64,000 bases of DNA, taken from Metallyticus violacea. Taxonomy: Eukaryota > Arthropoda > Insecta > Mantodea > Metallyticidae. The position numbers were made by a program, and so were the translations under genes. The DNA lies in assembly GCA_030762175.1 (NCBI GenBank), contig CM060831.1:135592001-135656000 (forward strand). The letters run 5' to 3'. Shown here one piece after another: positions 10,708 through 22,654 of this stretch. Position 1 is the stretch's first letter. Each line of letters begins with the position of its first letter. The notes beneath the pieces were generated by a model. That model did not search any database and was not told the origin of the DNA. It saw only the letters and a list, made by a program, of their open reading frames with translations.

Positions 10708-10719
10708 CTTCTCAGTGTC

Positions 10720-13160
10720 GCCAACTCTGTTTTCCCACAAATCCATTAATTGCAACAATCAGCATTTATACCACAAAATAAAGTGCATTTCAAAGCGTTT
10801 TGGTAATAATTGTGCAATTGATCGCACCATTAAAAATTCCAAACCAATTAATGCAAAGGAAAACAAAGATAGTGCGTGGAATCAGTAATGGTTTTTTTTA
10901 TAATATCTTTTTTAATAATTGTTCATTTAGTGAATATATATTGAACTAAATACCTAGTTTTAAATCTGTAATGGTAAATAAAGCGCAGTACAAGCAATTA
11001 GTATTGTTAAATCTCTTATTTTGTTTTTCTCAGTTAGCAATACTGACAAGAGTAAATCGAATTTAGTAATCGACCTTCGAATATAATTATTAATATTTTG
11101 TTAGCGAATTTTAAGAATATGTTGTTGTAGGTATTTATTGTAATTTTATTTGTGAATACTCTATATTTTTAGCTTACCCTCGCTACCCTCATAAATTTAT
11201 CAGCTATTTCACACCTTGTGTAATTACTATAGATAAAATTATAGAGAAACTTTCCTTTCTGCACGTTTTTGTTAGAGTAAGGTCATATCTTCAAGACAAC
11301 TCCGCATTTACATATTTAATTCTGAAAAGTTATGCAAGGCACGTTTTGTAAGCGCTGAAATATATTAGCAAATAGAAAACATTTTTCACACAAGGATACA
11401 AATTTGCATTGGTGCATGGACGTGGTATGGGGGAACGCACTGTAAAAGTAAGAGGAATGTTGCATATCGCGTCGTACGGCTCTTAAATCAGCTGTTCTCG
11501 TGCGAGCCAACAATTGAGTACAAATACACACAAAAATAGAAAGAGTAAATATAGAGCAGCGAAAAGGGAGAAGCAATGCCGCCTAGGGGAAGGGAAATGG
11601 AAAAGGGAGGGGCAGGGGCAGGGCCGTGCGGCGCGTGCCCGCTAATTACCATGTTTTACTTGTATGAATGAAGTAGCAGAACACAAACATGCACTCACGT
11701 CTTTAAAGGAACGCCCCGTTGTCCGACATACGAAACTTATGGAAATATGTCTATGAATCTGGTTTTCAGCGCCCCTTAGATTTCCAGTGTAACGGGACAA
11801 AATGTCCACGCGTCAAGAAACTTGAAGTTAGCTAGCAGTAACTTTTTAATTACAAAGTGTTTAAGAGAAAAAGTAGAAGAATATAACAAAATAAATTAAT
11901 TAGCTACTTACGCTTTGGTAAACAAAACAAGCGAAATGCGTTTAATTTCTAATGTGGAGAAAGTTTCAGCCAGAAGCAACATTTGAAGGCCACCGGAATC
12001 ATCCTGAGGCATCTGCTATAAAACCAGGGGCAGAAAACGAGTTCCGTGTGTGATTAACCATTTTGCACCATTTGTCAAGTAAAATGGTTTAACCCAAGTT
12101 CGTCACTTCATTGATGATAGAAAAGTTATAAAGAAGAAGAAAATGTTACAATTTTAACAATGGAAGAAACAATATAATATGCTGAACAATAAAAAATATA
12201 TAACAGAGTAAAATAAATTTTAATTTGGAATGACAACAAATTATGATAGAGCTAAAAACAGCTTTAACAATTGATGTAAGCCTTTGTCACAATACATCAT
12301 CTAAAACCATTATAAACCAATTAAAATGTTGTATTAAAAAGTTGATCTTTAAATTTTAGGTAACAAGTCTTCAAATATTTGCCACATCCATATAATAATT
12401 AATAAAATAATCGCATTACTGGCAAACAATTGTTAAAGTAAAATTTATCGTGAAAGTTTAACAAAAAATAAAAGACTTTAATGCTTTTCCTTAATTATAT
12501 TAATATTTTGACTCAAAGTGCCCGTTTCTAACCTAGCAAATTCATAACAAGCGTATCTTACGCCAATATAGTATACTAAAATTGTACAATAAAATGTTTC
12601 AAAGTTACATTCTACCTGGGTCACTGGCTACGAAGAAGACTCCGGGCCTGTAACACCTTAGAAATGAAGAGTCGAAAGTATCTGCATCCCGCTGTGTCCA
12701 AAAAAGAGCAGTAACCCATTTATTTAGTAATACTTTGGTGCTCACCAGCCCTTAAAGTATCCTAAAGGTTGCATTGGCCATTATCCAGGGTGGGTGAATA
12801 TATTCACAGAAGGACGTTTGTGCCTATTTCCCCAATGGGGCACCCTTGGGAGGAAGGAATGAGGCAAGGGAGACATTGGGTGACCATTTAGATAACGTTT
12901 ATAGGGACTAGTGTGCCAGTTGATTATTTTGTACCGAGTAAAAGATTTTAAACGTAGCCGTACATCTACGAAAGTGAAGAACTCTCTAAATGCGCAATTG
13001 ACGCTACATTAAAAAAAGCCATGGTAATGGCAGTTTGTAGGCATCTCAACTGAAAGAATATGCAACAATCTACATGACAAATTTGCACGTGAAAAATCTC
13101 TGTATGGACCAAAAACGAACGTAGTGTTTAGAGAAATCGAATAGCACGCAAGAATTGTTT
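10720..13160. other. No recognised feature
   Basis: Mostly AT-rich. A GC-rich patch at about 11575-11660 (GGGGCAGGGGCAGGGCCGTG) and a moderately GC-rich block at 12620-12920 stand out from the surroundings. Neither has a reading frame or splice sites that I can support. Confidence 0.4.
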
Positions 13161-13167
13161 AATCTTG

Positions 13168-13268
13168 AGCCCTTTTCCGCAAAAATATTATGTAATACAG
13201 TATTAGTAGAAGTACTTATCGAGTATAGCTTTCTGTTCCAGCATTAGTAAAGACTCTAACAGGGCCCG
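13168..13268. repeat. Short family E-like terminal fragment (tentative)
   Basis: GAGCCCTTTTCCGCAAAAAT at the left resembles the left end of the family E element at 6266, and AACAGGGCCCGG at the right resembles its right end. This could be a heavily deleted copy of about 100 bp, but the match is short. Confidence 0.3.
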
Positions 13269-13979
13269 GTATTTATGACCTAAAATGTTAAAAATATGCA
13301 AGCATTTGTGACCTATAAAACTATGAAAATATGACCTAAAAACAAAGTTTCTGACACATTTTCAAAATCTTACTAGAGATAACACACAACACTACACACT
13401 GAAAGAAATTTTACAACATGATAGACAGTGACAGAAAATTGCAGTACTAAATTACAAACATTTTAAAGTTTTCAAATTAAAACTATCTTCTATTGTTGAA
13501 TTCAGACTCGCCTTCATTGAATGTTGCCGGCCTATCATTCAGAATGTCACCAACCTTGCTGAGTGTACAGTACTTGTTCAGAAGCATTGACAACCGAAAA
13601 TAGCACCGTAAATTCTTCATTTTCTTTCTATGTATCTGTCCCGTTCTACGCAAGTATCTCCTTCCATACCGAACTAACTCGCAGAAAGAGATGCTTTGTG
13701 AAAATATTTTTAGAAAATATCATTCTGACAAACAACAAGCAATAATTCAGGTATATGCAATCAGTCTCTGAGGGAGTGTGGGCAATTGGGTGAAAAGGGG
13801 GAATAAAATGTGATAAAATATGACCAAAGTACGAAATATGACAAATAACTGCAAAATGTTACATTATATGACCAATGAAATGCGCATAATTTAAATCGGA
13901 TTAGATGAAATCGTACTTATGTTAAGTTTACGATGGAAATAACAAAGAAAAAAAGAAGTGGCGTTATCAATATTCGGAC

Positions 13980-14955
13980 TCTAGTTATAGGTGACGTCAT
14001 AAAAGTACAAGATGAAGGAACAGCTGTTTGACAACGCCATTACAACCTTGAATTAGGTTATGTCCCCTCCTTAGTAATAAATTTGTATTTTTAATATGCA
14101 GGACGAATTATTATTCCTTCTAAATAGGTATGTATATTTTCTAAAAAATAATGACCATTGAAATATTTTATCGTGTATTTGTAAACATTCATTTGTAATC
14201 TTTCAGATGGCAATATGTTTTCATGCTTAAGGGTATGTCGCAGCAGCAAATTCAGAACAAAGTTCGACCTGCCCGATTATCGTTGATTATTTATTAGCCC
14301 ATTTGATCACTTCTATTTATATGCTTATATTTTTTTGGGAATCCCATTTCCATTACAAGCAAAAAATTGTGGAAAGGTTTTAAAAAGGGAGTAAATTACT
14401 TATTTTAAAAGGAAATCATGCAAGGTAAAAAGGTTTTGTGTCCTTTAGCGAGAATTTAAAAACAACATAAATTAAGGTGCTGGACTGAAATAGGCCCTTT
14501 ACTGAATTATTCTTCGTTTATACATAGGCCCATTTTCTTCATCATGACTTCCGCTACTATTTCCTCAAGCCTGAAAGAGAGGCCTTTGAGCAAAATTTGT
14601 CGGCCGTTTCACACCTTGAATTAAATGGGACGCTGATGACCAAAGATGGTAAAGAGCGTCCTTAAATAAACAAATCAAAAAAAATCGCTACTACTGCATC
14701 ACATGTTTAGGTCAATTATTTCTCTAAATTATTAAAATATATTAAAATTGCACTAGAATTCGGAACTATCAATATTCTTGTAGAGCAATTATACAAATTG
14801 CAAAATAAACTAATCATTCGTATAGGTGCAAGAAAGGAGTAAAATACAAGTGTAGGAGAAATCTTTGTGAAATTCAGTTCCACAACATTACTACATATTA
14901 CAAGTCCATACACTTGTAATGTATTGGGTTATACTTTTGTGGAAAAGACTTTGGA
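13980..14955 (+). mobile_element. Family E TIR element, copy 2 (left end lost, SINE inside)
   Basis: Runs parallel to 6370-7290. It shares AGGTTATGTCCCCTCCTTAG, then an AGGTAAAAAGG-like interior, CAATATTCTTGTAGAG, and finally CACTTGTAATGTATTGGGTT with ATACTTTTGTGGAAA at the right terminus. The intact left terminus seen at 6266 is not present here. A truncated family A SINE with its own target duplication is nested at 14562-14684. Confidence 0.75.
14562..14684 (+). mobile_element. SINE family A, copy 6 (5'-truncated, with TSD)
   Basis: Only the 3' part is present, from CCTCAAGCCTGAAAGAGAGG to the TAAATAAACAAATCAAAA tail. An 8-bp direct repeat CGCTACTA at 14552-14559 and 14686-14693 flanks it. 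The duplication shows that the truncation happened during insertion, as in incomplete target-primed reverse transcription. Confidence 0.85.
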
Positions 14956-14959
14956 ACCA

Positions 14960-16065
14960 CCATTTCACATCTGCATTGAAGCTACTATCAAAGCATTGGA
15001 AGATTGATGAAAGTACAACTTAGAGGTTATGCTTAAAATTTATTTACATTAACATACATAGAAAAAGTCAAAATACAAAGTTATATTACATTCATACATT
15101 GCATTTATGAATTGTAAAGAAATCATTGCTCAAGCTGTGTGGTTAATTTTGTTTTACTTCAAGGGTTATGGAAAATTTCAGGCAACAATATACTCTTCGC
15201 GTTAACTCCAATTCTAACGTTGACATTCACATTACAAGTACATTGTCAAATTTACAAAATGAGGGCGAGCATTTGAAAGTGAAATAATATCGACCACATA
15301 TTACAGTGTTCTCATATTCATTCCCAAAATGAATTAAACGAAAATACATATATTATTCGTATAGAAAAAAAGTTTATGCAAAATACAAGAGTCCAAGCAC
15401 TAGCGGCTGCAAAATGCGCAACATAAGCTTTAAAATAAATGTTACAATATTTAAAACTATGTTAAATGAAATGAGTATACAAATTCTGAAAATAAAATCT
15501 AAAAAATACAATTGGGTAACTCGCCAAAAGCGATTGCAGGATTAACTTGTAGCGTGAGCAGGTTGTTCGACTTAGCCAAAGTGCACGATTAACGCGCAAA
15601 GAAGAAATAGTTCGCATTTTACGTTTAAACTGATGAAACTAGGCAGCAGTTCACTGTCATCTCTTGCTGGGATGTTAACTTTTATGATATTTCAAACTTC
15701 ATCAGCTGCATGCATCTGTTGTCCGAACTAATTTGTTTCTTATTCTGAAATAACAAACAGCGCATGTGTGAGTTGCGTCAGTCACAAATTGCTGTAGGCA
15801 GCGCTTATGCCGAAGTTTCAAATTACGCTATGAAATGACAGAGCAAATTCCACTTAAAAAAAAAAAAAAAAAAAACTCTCAGCCTGCTTCCGATATGTGC
15901 AAAACAAACCACTACCAGTTAATATACAGTCCCGCAGCACCTAAATGACTTTTGAAGTATGTGGTTTAGTGATATGGAAATCTGTTATTATCTATCAACA
16001 AATTTGTACAAAAGTATCTAGTGAAGGTACTATTTGAAAATATCTCAATGAGCATTATTCGAAGT
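14960..16065. other. No recognised feature
   Basis: AT-rich, unassigned sequence with a short poly-A run at 15857-15874. Confidence 0.5.
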
Positions 16066-16069
16066 AGTG

Positions 16070-16192
16070 ACGAAGGAGATTAAATAATAAATTGGGAAAG
16101 AATTTTTGTTAAGGAAGGAAACATTCCAGCCTAAGTTTACACTGCCAAAAATGAGGTCTGATGAAAACCAGAAAAAAAGCCTCAGTCAGGAA
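16070..16192 (-). mobile_element. SINE family B fragment, copy 5
   Basis: The complement of the family B middle part, recognisable from GGGAAAGAATTTTTGTTAAG through ATTCCAGCCTAAGTTT to AAAAAAAGCCTCAGTCAGG. The tRNA head and the 3' end are missing. Part of the SINE family shared with 3782, 22360 and 24751. Confidence 0.7.
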
Positions 16193-16240
16193 AGGTGGTC
16201 CATCTCAGACTTTCTGCTCATGAGACTGTGACCTTGGGTA

Positions 16241-16502
16241 TCGGTTCTGTTGGTCTAGTGGTAACATACTTGCCACATAGACCCCAGATCGCGGGTTCAA
16301 TCCCGGCCAAGGTCGATGGATTCCTTCGGAAGGGAAGTAAAACCGTGGGTCCCATGTCGTACATTTGCGGCACGTAAAAGAACCTCAAGACAGAAAAAAG
16401 AGGCCTCTAAGCAAAATTTATCGGCCATTTCACGCCTTGAATTAAATGGGACGCTGATGACGAGCGATGTTAAAGAGTATCCGTAAATAAACCAAATAAA
16501 CA
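16241..16502 (+). mobile_element. SINE family A, copy 7
   Basis: The head TCGGTTCTGTTGGTCTAGTG and the B box GGTTCAATCCC are present, but the GGGCGTAAAAATC block after ATCGATGG is deleted. The body runs to GTAAATAAACCAAATAAACA. Several substitutions indicate an older copy. Confidence 0.9.
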
Positions 16503-16639
16503 ACGACCTCGTTCACCCTTGTCCACCATATTAGAATGTTACGGATCGTTAATAACGAGTAATTCAGCCATGCTTAACTGTTGGGGCATCACATCCAATA
16601 ATGGGCGTTTAAACACAATTAAAAAAATCAAAATTATCC

Positions 16640-16830
16640 AAATATCAAGATCACTGTATGCAATTCTTGGGCAATAGTGACCTTGTATGTTATCAAATTT
16701 GAATTGACTCAATTTCGACAGATGAACTAATGCGTGTGAATGACAATTTTCTAAAAATATGCCACAAATGTGAATGCAGCAGGATATTTCCAACATCTTG
16801 CTTATTTTCATTGTAATTGTTGTAATTGCG
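16640..16830 (+). pseudogene. Transposase C-terminal remnant (repeat family M-C), copy 3
   Basis: Plus-strand frames give NSWAIVT, then ELTQFRQMN, then NDNFLKICHKCE, with several stops. The DNA matches both 8930-9190 (opposite strand) and 9390-9600. Together the three sites define one repeat family whose coding end looks mariner-like. Confidence 0.45.
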
Positions 16831-16934
16831 AAACCTTGAGTAGGCTGGGGCAGATATACGTCCGCTTCGCGGGAGTTACCGTTCTGACTCCCGACACACC
16901 AGCTGCCTTGAAACGGGCGCTAAAACATTGAAAT

Positions 16935-18630
16935 GCTCAGTACTACTGCTTCCAGGAGGTCGAACACCCATCCTATAGAACTCCTGGGTAATTTAAAAGC
17001 ATTGAGTAGATGTGAAAAGTGTTCTGAAGCGAGTAAAAATGACGTAGTTGTTTTTTCTTCAGAAAGTTAATCAGTTCGAAACAATTAGAGTTTACATGAC
17101 TGTGAAGCTAATGTCAAAATCAGTATAACAACGTTTTGAAATTTTACCCTTTAATTGCAAGAATGCTGGCTACAGGTTACATTTTTCTTCCTTGTACTTA
17201 ACACAGTGATGTGGTTTTGCCAGTTTTACTACTAAATCCACTCATTTACAAGAAATAATTTTATACGGATTTAATTCCACAACTTTTTATACTTACTTTA
17301 TATCTTTACGTTTTTTGTGAGAATTTAGCTGAATTGGGTTCTGTGCCAAGGTCATTTTGCTATTTAGTTCCCAGAGTTGCTCCCGAAAAATAGTTCGCGG
17401 GTTTTTATATCCCTTGCTGCCATAGCCGCGAAGCTTGTGCAACCAGATACCCCTACAGCATTCACGAAACTTCCAGTACGAAAGAAAACTTTGGGAAAGA
17501 CCTCTTCAGCTATCGATTAGTTAGCGTCTCATGAAAAGTTAATGCCATTTTTCCCCTATTCCCAAAGCCTGCGGCTCCATGGAAATTACACCTAATAACG
17601 GAAAGAATATTTAACGTACCGCACATACAAACATACTTTTTCCTGTTCCCTTCGGGCCCTGAAATATTTTCAAGATAAACACCAAGGTTGTAACAAAGGG
17701 CTACAATTTTAGTGTATAAAGTGACAGGCTCATTATCTTTTGTTCGCTGAGCATGGTCTTTTATGTATGCAACCAGAAACGATATCAGAACGAATAATCT
17801 GGACATTAAAATATATAGCTGCCGCAAATACGGCATATGCGTCCTGCGGGAACGTCACAGTATTGGCCGGTACTCGCGTTATGCGTTCTTCCTTATTGAT
17901 GACATGCCCTAAATCACTTAATTCATGCCGCGCGAGACAGGAATGCATGCACAGTACGTACTAATCGTAGTAAAGTTGTTTTGGAGGTGACTCATATGCT
18001 TAAAATGGTACTGTATATTTTTAACGAGACAATGTGTATCGGTCTCAAATACTAATCTTAACACATTTTCTTCAGCAATTGACAAGAGGAAAAATTGTAC
18101 AGTTGGTTTCAATAAGGCCGTAACTGATGCTTGTTGCTCTCGTGCTCTGCATATTTAACTGATCGTGATTTTTGTTTATGGGGTAATTCGTATGGCAAAC
18201 TTTTACGCATAAATTTCCGAATATTAAAGGAACCTCGGGCTAATACTGAACCGAAATAAGCAGATTTTTCAGTTGGTAAGCTTAAACCAGTAACAATATG
18301 TTCTCGCGATATGGAACTAACAAACTTTCAACATCTACCCTAAGGTAAGATTCATAATCCATATGGATTCCGATATTGTAGAAAGCATTTTCAGATGATG
18401 CTTGATCTGTTGCCCGCGAGCTATACCTCCATGCTACAGCCGCTATATACAGAATGATCACTTAAAACTAAGGAAAGGTGCTATCGTTTAGAAAAGGGTT
18501 ATGACTATATCCTATAAAAAGACTCCAATAATTATTATAAAGTGTATTTCTAGCAAAAACATACATTTTTTTCTTCAAATGAAACACTCATATCAAGAAA
18601 AGAAAACCAACTGAGATTGGAATAGCTATT

Positions 18631-18666
<36 letters not shown>

Positions 18667-18798
18667 ATATCGTCATAATGCTGTGGTCTTGGAATCTCAG
18701 AATTCTCATGATCGCACTTATTAATTCATATTTTATCTATAATTAATGGAAACCATCTACAGTATGTTGCAGTTTATTCTGGATCACTATATATATAA
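16935..18798. other. No recognised feature
   Basis: Contains a moderately GC-rich block at 17400-17960 that is open on both strands for about 70 codons around 17733-17964, but no family is recognisable and no exon boundaries fit. A T run of about 33 lies at 18633-18665. Confidence 0.4.
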
Positions 18799-19442
18799 TA
18801 AAAGTAGATAAGGATAAAGCACTGAGAAAAAGTCACACTTGAAATTGCTACATTTCGAATTACTGCGAGTTCTTCAATGGCAAGAAGCTAGACAAGTGAA
18901 GGTCATAAAAGTATCGAAGGTAACGTTATGCATGGAAACAGATGAAACTAGAAATGAGAGTGTGGGAAGAAAAAAACTAATATGTAAGATTTAAACCAGG
19001 TGGTATACGCGCTTAATGTAAAATTATTGTAAAATGATTTATGTTCAAATTATTCACAATCATAGACGTTCTGTTAAAACCAAGTCTTCCATGCCTTATC
19101 TCACTGTAAGGAATTTGATGATGCTTTTAGTCTAACACTTATTGATGCTTTACCTATACAATGCTGTGAAAGTTTACTCAGAGATAGAGAAATGGCAGCT
19201 ATATTTTACATAAAACGCGTATACCACCTGGTTTAAATCTTACATATTAGTTTTTTTCTTCCCACACTCTCATTTCTAGTTTCATCTGTTTCCATGTATA
19301 ACGTTACCTTCGATACTCAATATTTACTTTTATCACCTTCACTTGTCTAGCTTCTTGTCATTGAAGAACTCGCAGTAGTTCGAAATATAGCAATTTCAAG
19401 TGTGACTCTTTCTCAGTGTTTTATCCTTATCTACTTTTATTA
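18799..19442. repeat. Long foldback element, arms about 230 bp
   Basis: Left arm 18799-19025 and right arm 19202-19442 are reverse complements apart from small indels, for example a short insertion near 19317-19328 on the right arm. The loop is about 176 nt. The outer end is AATAAAAGTAGATAAGGATA paired with TATCCTTATCTACTTTTATT. The inner end is CCAGGTGGTATACGCG paired with CGCGTATACCACCTGG. The outer arms contain the GAACTCGCAGTAG and TTCGAAATATAGC unit found at 1288-1592. No transposase frame is evident. Confidence 0.85.
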
Positions 19443-19519
19443 TTACTGTTAATTTGTTACATTGCTAATAGTGTTATTTTATTTTTATTTTTCATTTATA
19501 TTATATATATCATTATAAA

Positions 19520-20990
19520 CAATGCAAGAAAGCACGACATTCTTCTTACATCTCCATAAACAATATCATCTTCTCTAGCATACCCAGCATGTCTGCTTCT
19601 ATAATATCACAAAGTATTGAGAGGTGCGTCCCGTAAACATAAACGTATGCATACGGTAGCTGTATGTAGGAATGTGTGGTGCATAACCAATCTAGTACCT
19701 ACGGAGACAGCTCTTAAAAGCTACATATGACTAGAAGTTCGGAATTCTAGGCCCATTTAGTATAAATCCCAACACATTGTAGACAATTTCCGTATATTGC
19801 AGACATATTGTTTTTGACTAATAATCGAGGAAATGTATAGCTTTTTACCTAATGATCATTGGAATTCTTTAAAAAGAGTCTGAAAGCCCTACACGAGACG
19901 ATGTCTTGTACCTACTTGGCCTAGAATGATAAAAAGAAAAAAAGAAAAATAAAAAAATAAATAAAAAAAACCTCATTGATATACTAATCTCATCTAGTTG
20001 TTTTCTTGAAGTCAGTAGGCATTTGCTCATTTGAAATGAAAAATGTAACTGTGCTAGAAATATACTTTCTAATAGTTGTTGGAATTGTTGTATCTGAACC
20101 TCAATTCATTAAAAAACAGTACATCAATACCCTTCGTTTCAAAATGTTTCACGGTGGTGGTTTTAGGTGATTCAATTTTTTATATTATGGCAGTATGTAT
20201 CTATTTTCTAGTGTCAAGTATTTTACAGAAAGTTGCTGTTAATGTATATGTTAGAGGATAATGTTGAGAAGCAAGAGAGAAAAATAAATATTGAAAGTAA
20301 ACATGGCAAAAAAAATCATGAATTAAGGATGTCTCAAGAAATTTATGAAGAAAGGGTGCGAATTATAACAAAGCTGAGATACAGAAGAAGAAAGATTACG
20401 AAGCAAAGTAGGAGAATATCTTGCCTTTCCTTGTTAAGTTGTTTGTTCCACTAACCTTACCGTAACTACACTGATAATCTGACGTTAATTTTACATGTTC
20501 TACATATTAAGTGGCGAAAGTGGGGTTTTTAGGTTAGTGGGAGACTGCATTTTTCATTTCCTTTAGTTCGTAACGATATTTCGTCTAAGTGTGCGATAAC
20601 ACCCTCTTCTTCCGTGACAAAGAAAACAAAATTGTCACACGCTTTGCTTTGCACGAAAATTTACTTGAATGATTTGACACTGTAAATGAAACAGACAAAT
20701 ATCGCTTAGCAGAAAGGCCTTTTAGCATTTCATATCACATAAAAAATTAATTTTTGAAGTGTGGCATTTAAATCCTGATAGTGGAGGCTTCCCGTTAATG
20801 TATTAGTATATTTTGCACCCTTCTCTGTTTAACTCTTTATCTTTTATTTTACTATCTTATCTCATTCTCATCATCTTCGTCGAGTTTAAGTTTTGAATCT
20901 CCTAAGACAGTATTAAGAAATTTTAAACTATTCTTAAACGATAGGTATATGGTAACTACATTTTAATTTCTATTAATGAAAGAAATAACA
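19520..20990. other. No recognised feature
   Basis: AT-rich. A charged open frame at 20233-20454 (RYRRRKITKQSRRI) has no recognisable family and no splice support. Confidence 0.4.
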
Positions 20991-20995
20991 TTATA

Positions 20996-21230
20996 CAGTG
21001 AGGTTATTTGAGTTACGAGCCGGCAAAGCGCGGCTGTATACTGGGAGAAGCCAGTCATCAAAGCCGTGTGATGCATGTGCAGATATCAGCTCATAGTTTG
21101 AGGGAGACTTTCTCGGCGAGTGGTTGTGCTTTCGTGCTTTACTCGGTGCTTTCATTGTGTGTAAAATGTGTGCTAATAGTGAACATAGTCTTGAAAAACT
21201 ATATAACTATACATATGTGAAAATGATTCC
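20996..21230 (+). mobile_element. 5' part of a Tc1/mariner-type element, family G, copy 1
   Basis: The sequence CAGTGAGGTTATTTGAGTTA followed by GCCGGCAAAGCGCGGCTG matches the reverse strand at 28990-29215. That second copy continues into a transposase N-terminus. In this copy the corresponding coding start is disrupted and the rest of the element is not recognised. It therefore looks like a truncated end. Confidence 0.6.
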
Positions 21231-21239
21231 TGCAGAATA

Positions 21240-22355
21240 AGGCGATTTGCAACGAAATAGTCTCTCTTGATGGTCTACGATCGATTGGTTCTTTAGGGCA
21301 CTAAATATGGCCACCTTTTCTCAGCACTATGTAAAAACCCTTGTGACAGAATTTGCTAACAATTTAGTAAGTTTTCAGTTTAGAACTGGTGAAAAACTGA
21401 TGTCAAAATCTTAGATGCACTGTGAAAATAGCTACCGACCTGTTTTTAAACAACCTGTATACCTTGTTTTGACTCGACTATCTATGTATGTATCACCTTT
21501 TAATGTCGTAAAAAGAAAAAAGAAAGAAATAAAATAATTATAGAACATATATTTTATATTTTCTCCAGTTTGCAGTGAATATGAAATGTCAAATTTATTC
21601 AGTTAGTATTTTTCCATGATAAGTTTTAATATTATTTGAAAATCAACAAATATTTAGTTTTATAATGAAAACGTTTATTATAACTATGGTTTAATATTTC
21701 CACAATAGTGTCTCCAATTTTGGGATCCACATAAGCCCCCTACGTATCAAAAGGTTGAACAATACATTCTAAAGAATATAATTTCAATTGTTTTCGTTTT
21801 CCTTTCTTTCATTTTAGAGCTAGATGTCAATATAAAAATTACATTATTTTTATATGATTTGGAACAAAATTATTTGTTACTAATCTTTTGAAGTCAGGTG
21901 GTTTGTTCTCAATACTTTAGATCTCAAATAAACGGTGTCACATTCCATGGATAACATCTGTAACCAGCTCTAGTACTTTTCTTTTAACCATCGTTTACTT
22001 AAAGTGCTCCCCAGCTTTGAAGAGATCTTATTTGTCTTTGCTACAGAATTTCTATTTTATAATATAGTTAAAGCATATAAAGATCTGGAGTAAAGAATGC
22101 AGCTTCAAACCGATTCTTTACCCTCCATTTTGTATGACTTTTTATCATTGCAGCTAAGAGTACTTTTCCTACACCAAGCCGGTTATAATAATCCATTAGG
22201 TTTAAATAAAAATATTCAACCGCACTTTCATTCAAAGACATCTTAATAATGAAAATAATTGCCAAGTCGATTGGTAAGAACGGAGCAGGACATTTCGGTA
22301 GTTAACCTTGTGCATGGGCTGGCCTTATGTGCCTACTTCCCTAGTGGGCAGTTCA
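21240..22355. other. No recognised feature
   Basis: AT-rich, unassigned. GC content is slightly higher at 22260-22355, immediately before the SINE, without a convincing frame. Confidence 0.5.
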
Positions 22356-22359
22356 AGTT

Positions 22360-22649
22360 ACCGCGACGGGTGGCCGAGGTCGTTAAGGCTCGCTTTCGTG
22401 AGCGGGAAATCTGGATTTCGATTCCCGCCATGACCGTCCTCCCTGAGGTTTTTTTCCGGGTTATCCTCAGTTCTCATAAATGGCAAATGCCGGGGAAATA
22501 CCCTAAACTGAGGTCTGGAACATTTCCTTCCTTACAAAAAAAAAATCCTTTCCCCAATTTATCATTTCAACTCATGTATCATCACTGTCCACCGCCTATG
22601 GTGCCTCAGTAGTAAAACCGGGCGCTAAAACACTATTTAAAAAAAAAAA
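22360..22649 (+). mobile_element. SINE family B, copy 3
   Basis: The head ACCGCGACGGGTGGCCGAGG, a degraded B box (GATTTCGATTCCC), the body block AATGCCGGGGAAATACC and the A-rich tail are all present in the family order. No clear target duplication was seen. A different tRNA-like element (family D) begins directly after the tail. Confidence 0.9.
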
Positions 22650-22654
22650 CTCCG

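Noticed and set aside
1487..11670. Open frames such as those at 1131, 4864, 9685 and 10239 with a shared peptide (KPWVPCRTFTARKR)
   Set aside because: The shared peptide is the translated body of family A SINEs, not a protein family.
17733..17964. Overlapping frames of about 70 codons on both strands in a GC-richer patch
   Set aside because: Complementary open frames often arise by chance in GC-richer sequence; no conserved motif or exon borders.
20233..20454. Basic, charged frame of 73 codons
   Set aside because: Low complexity of Lys, Arg and Glu from A-rich DNA; no family recognised.
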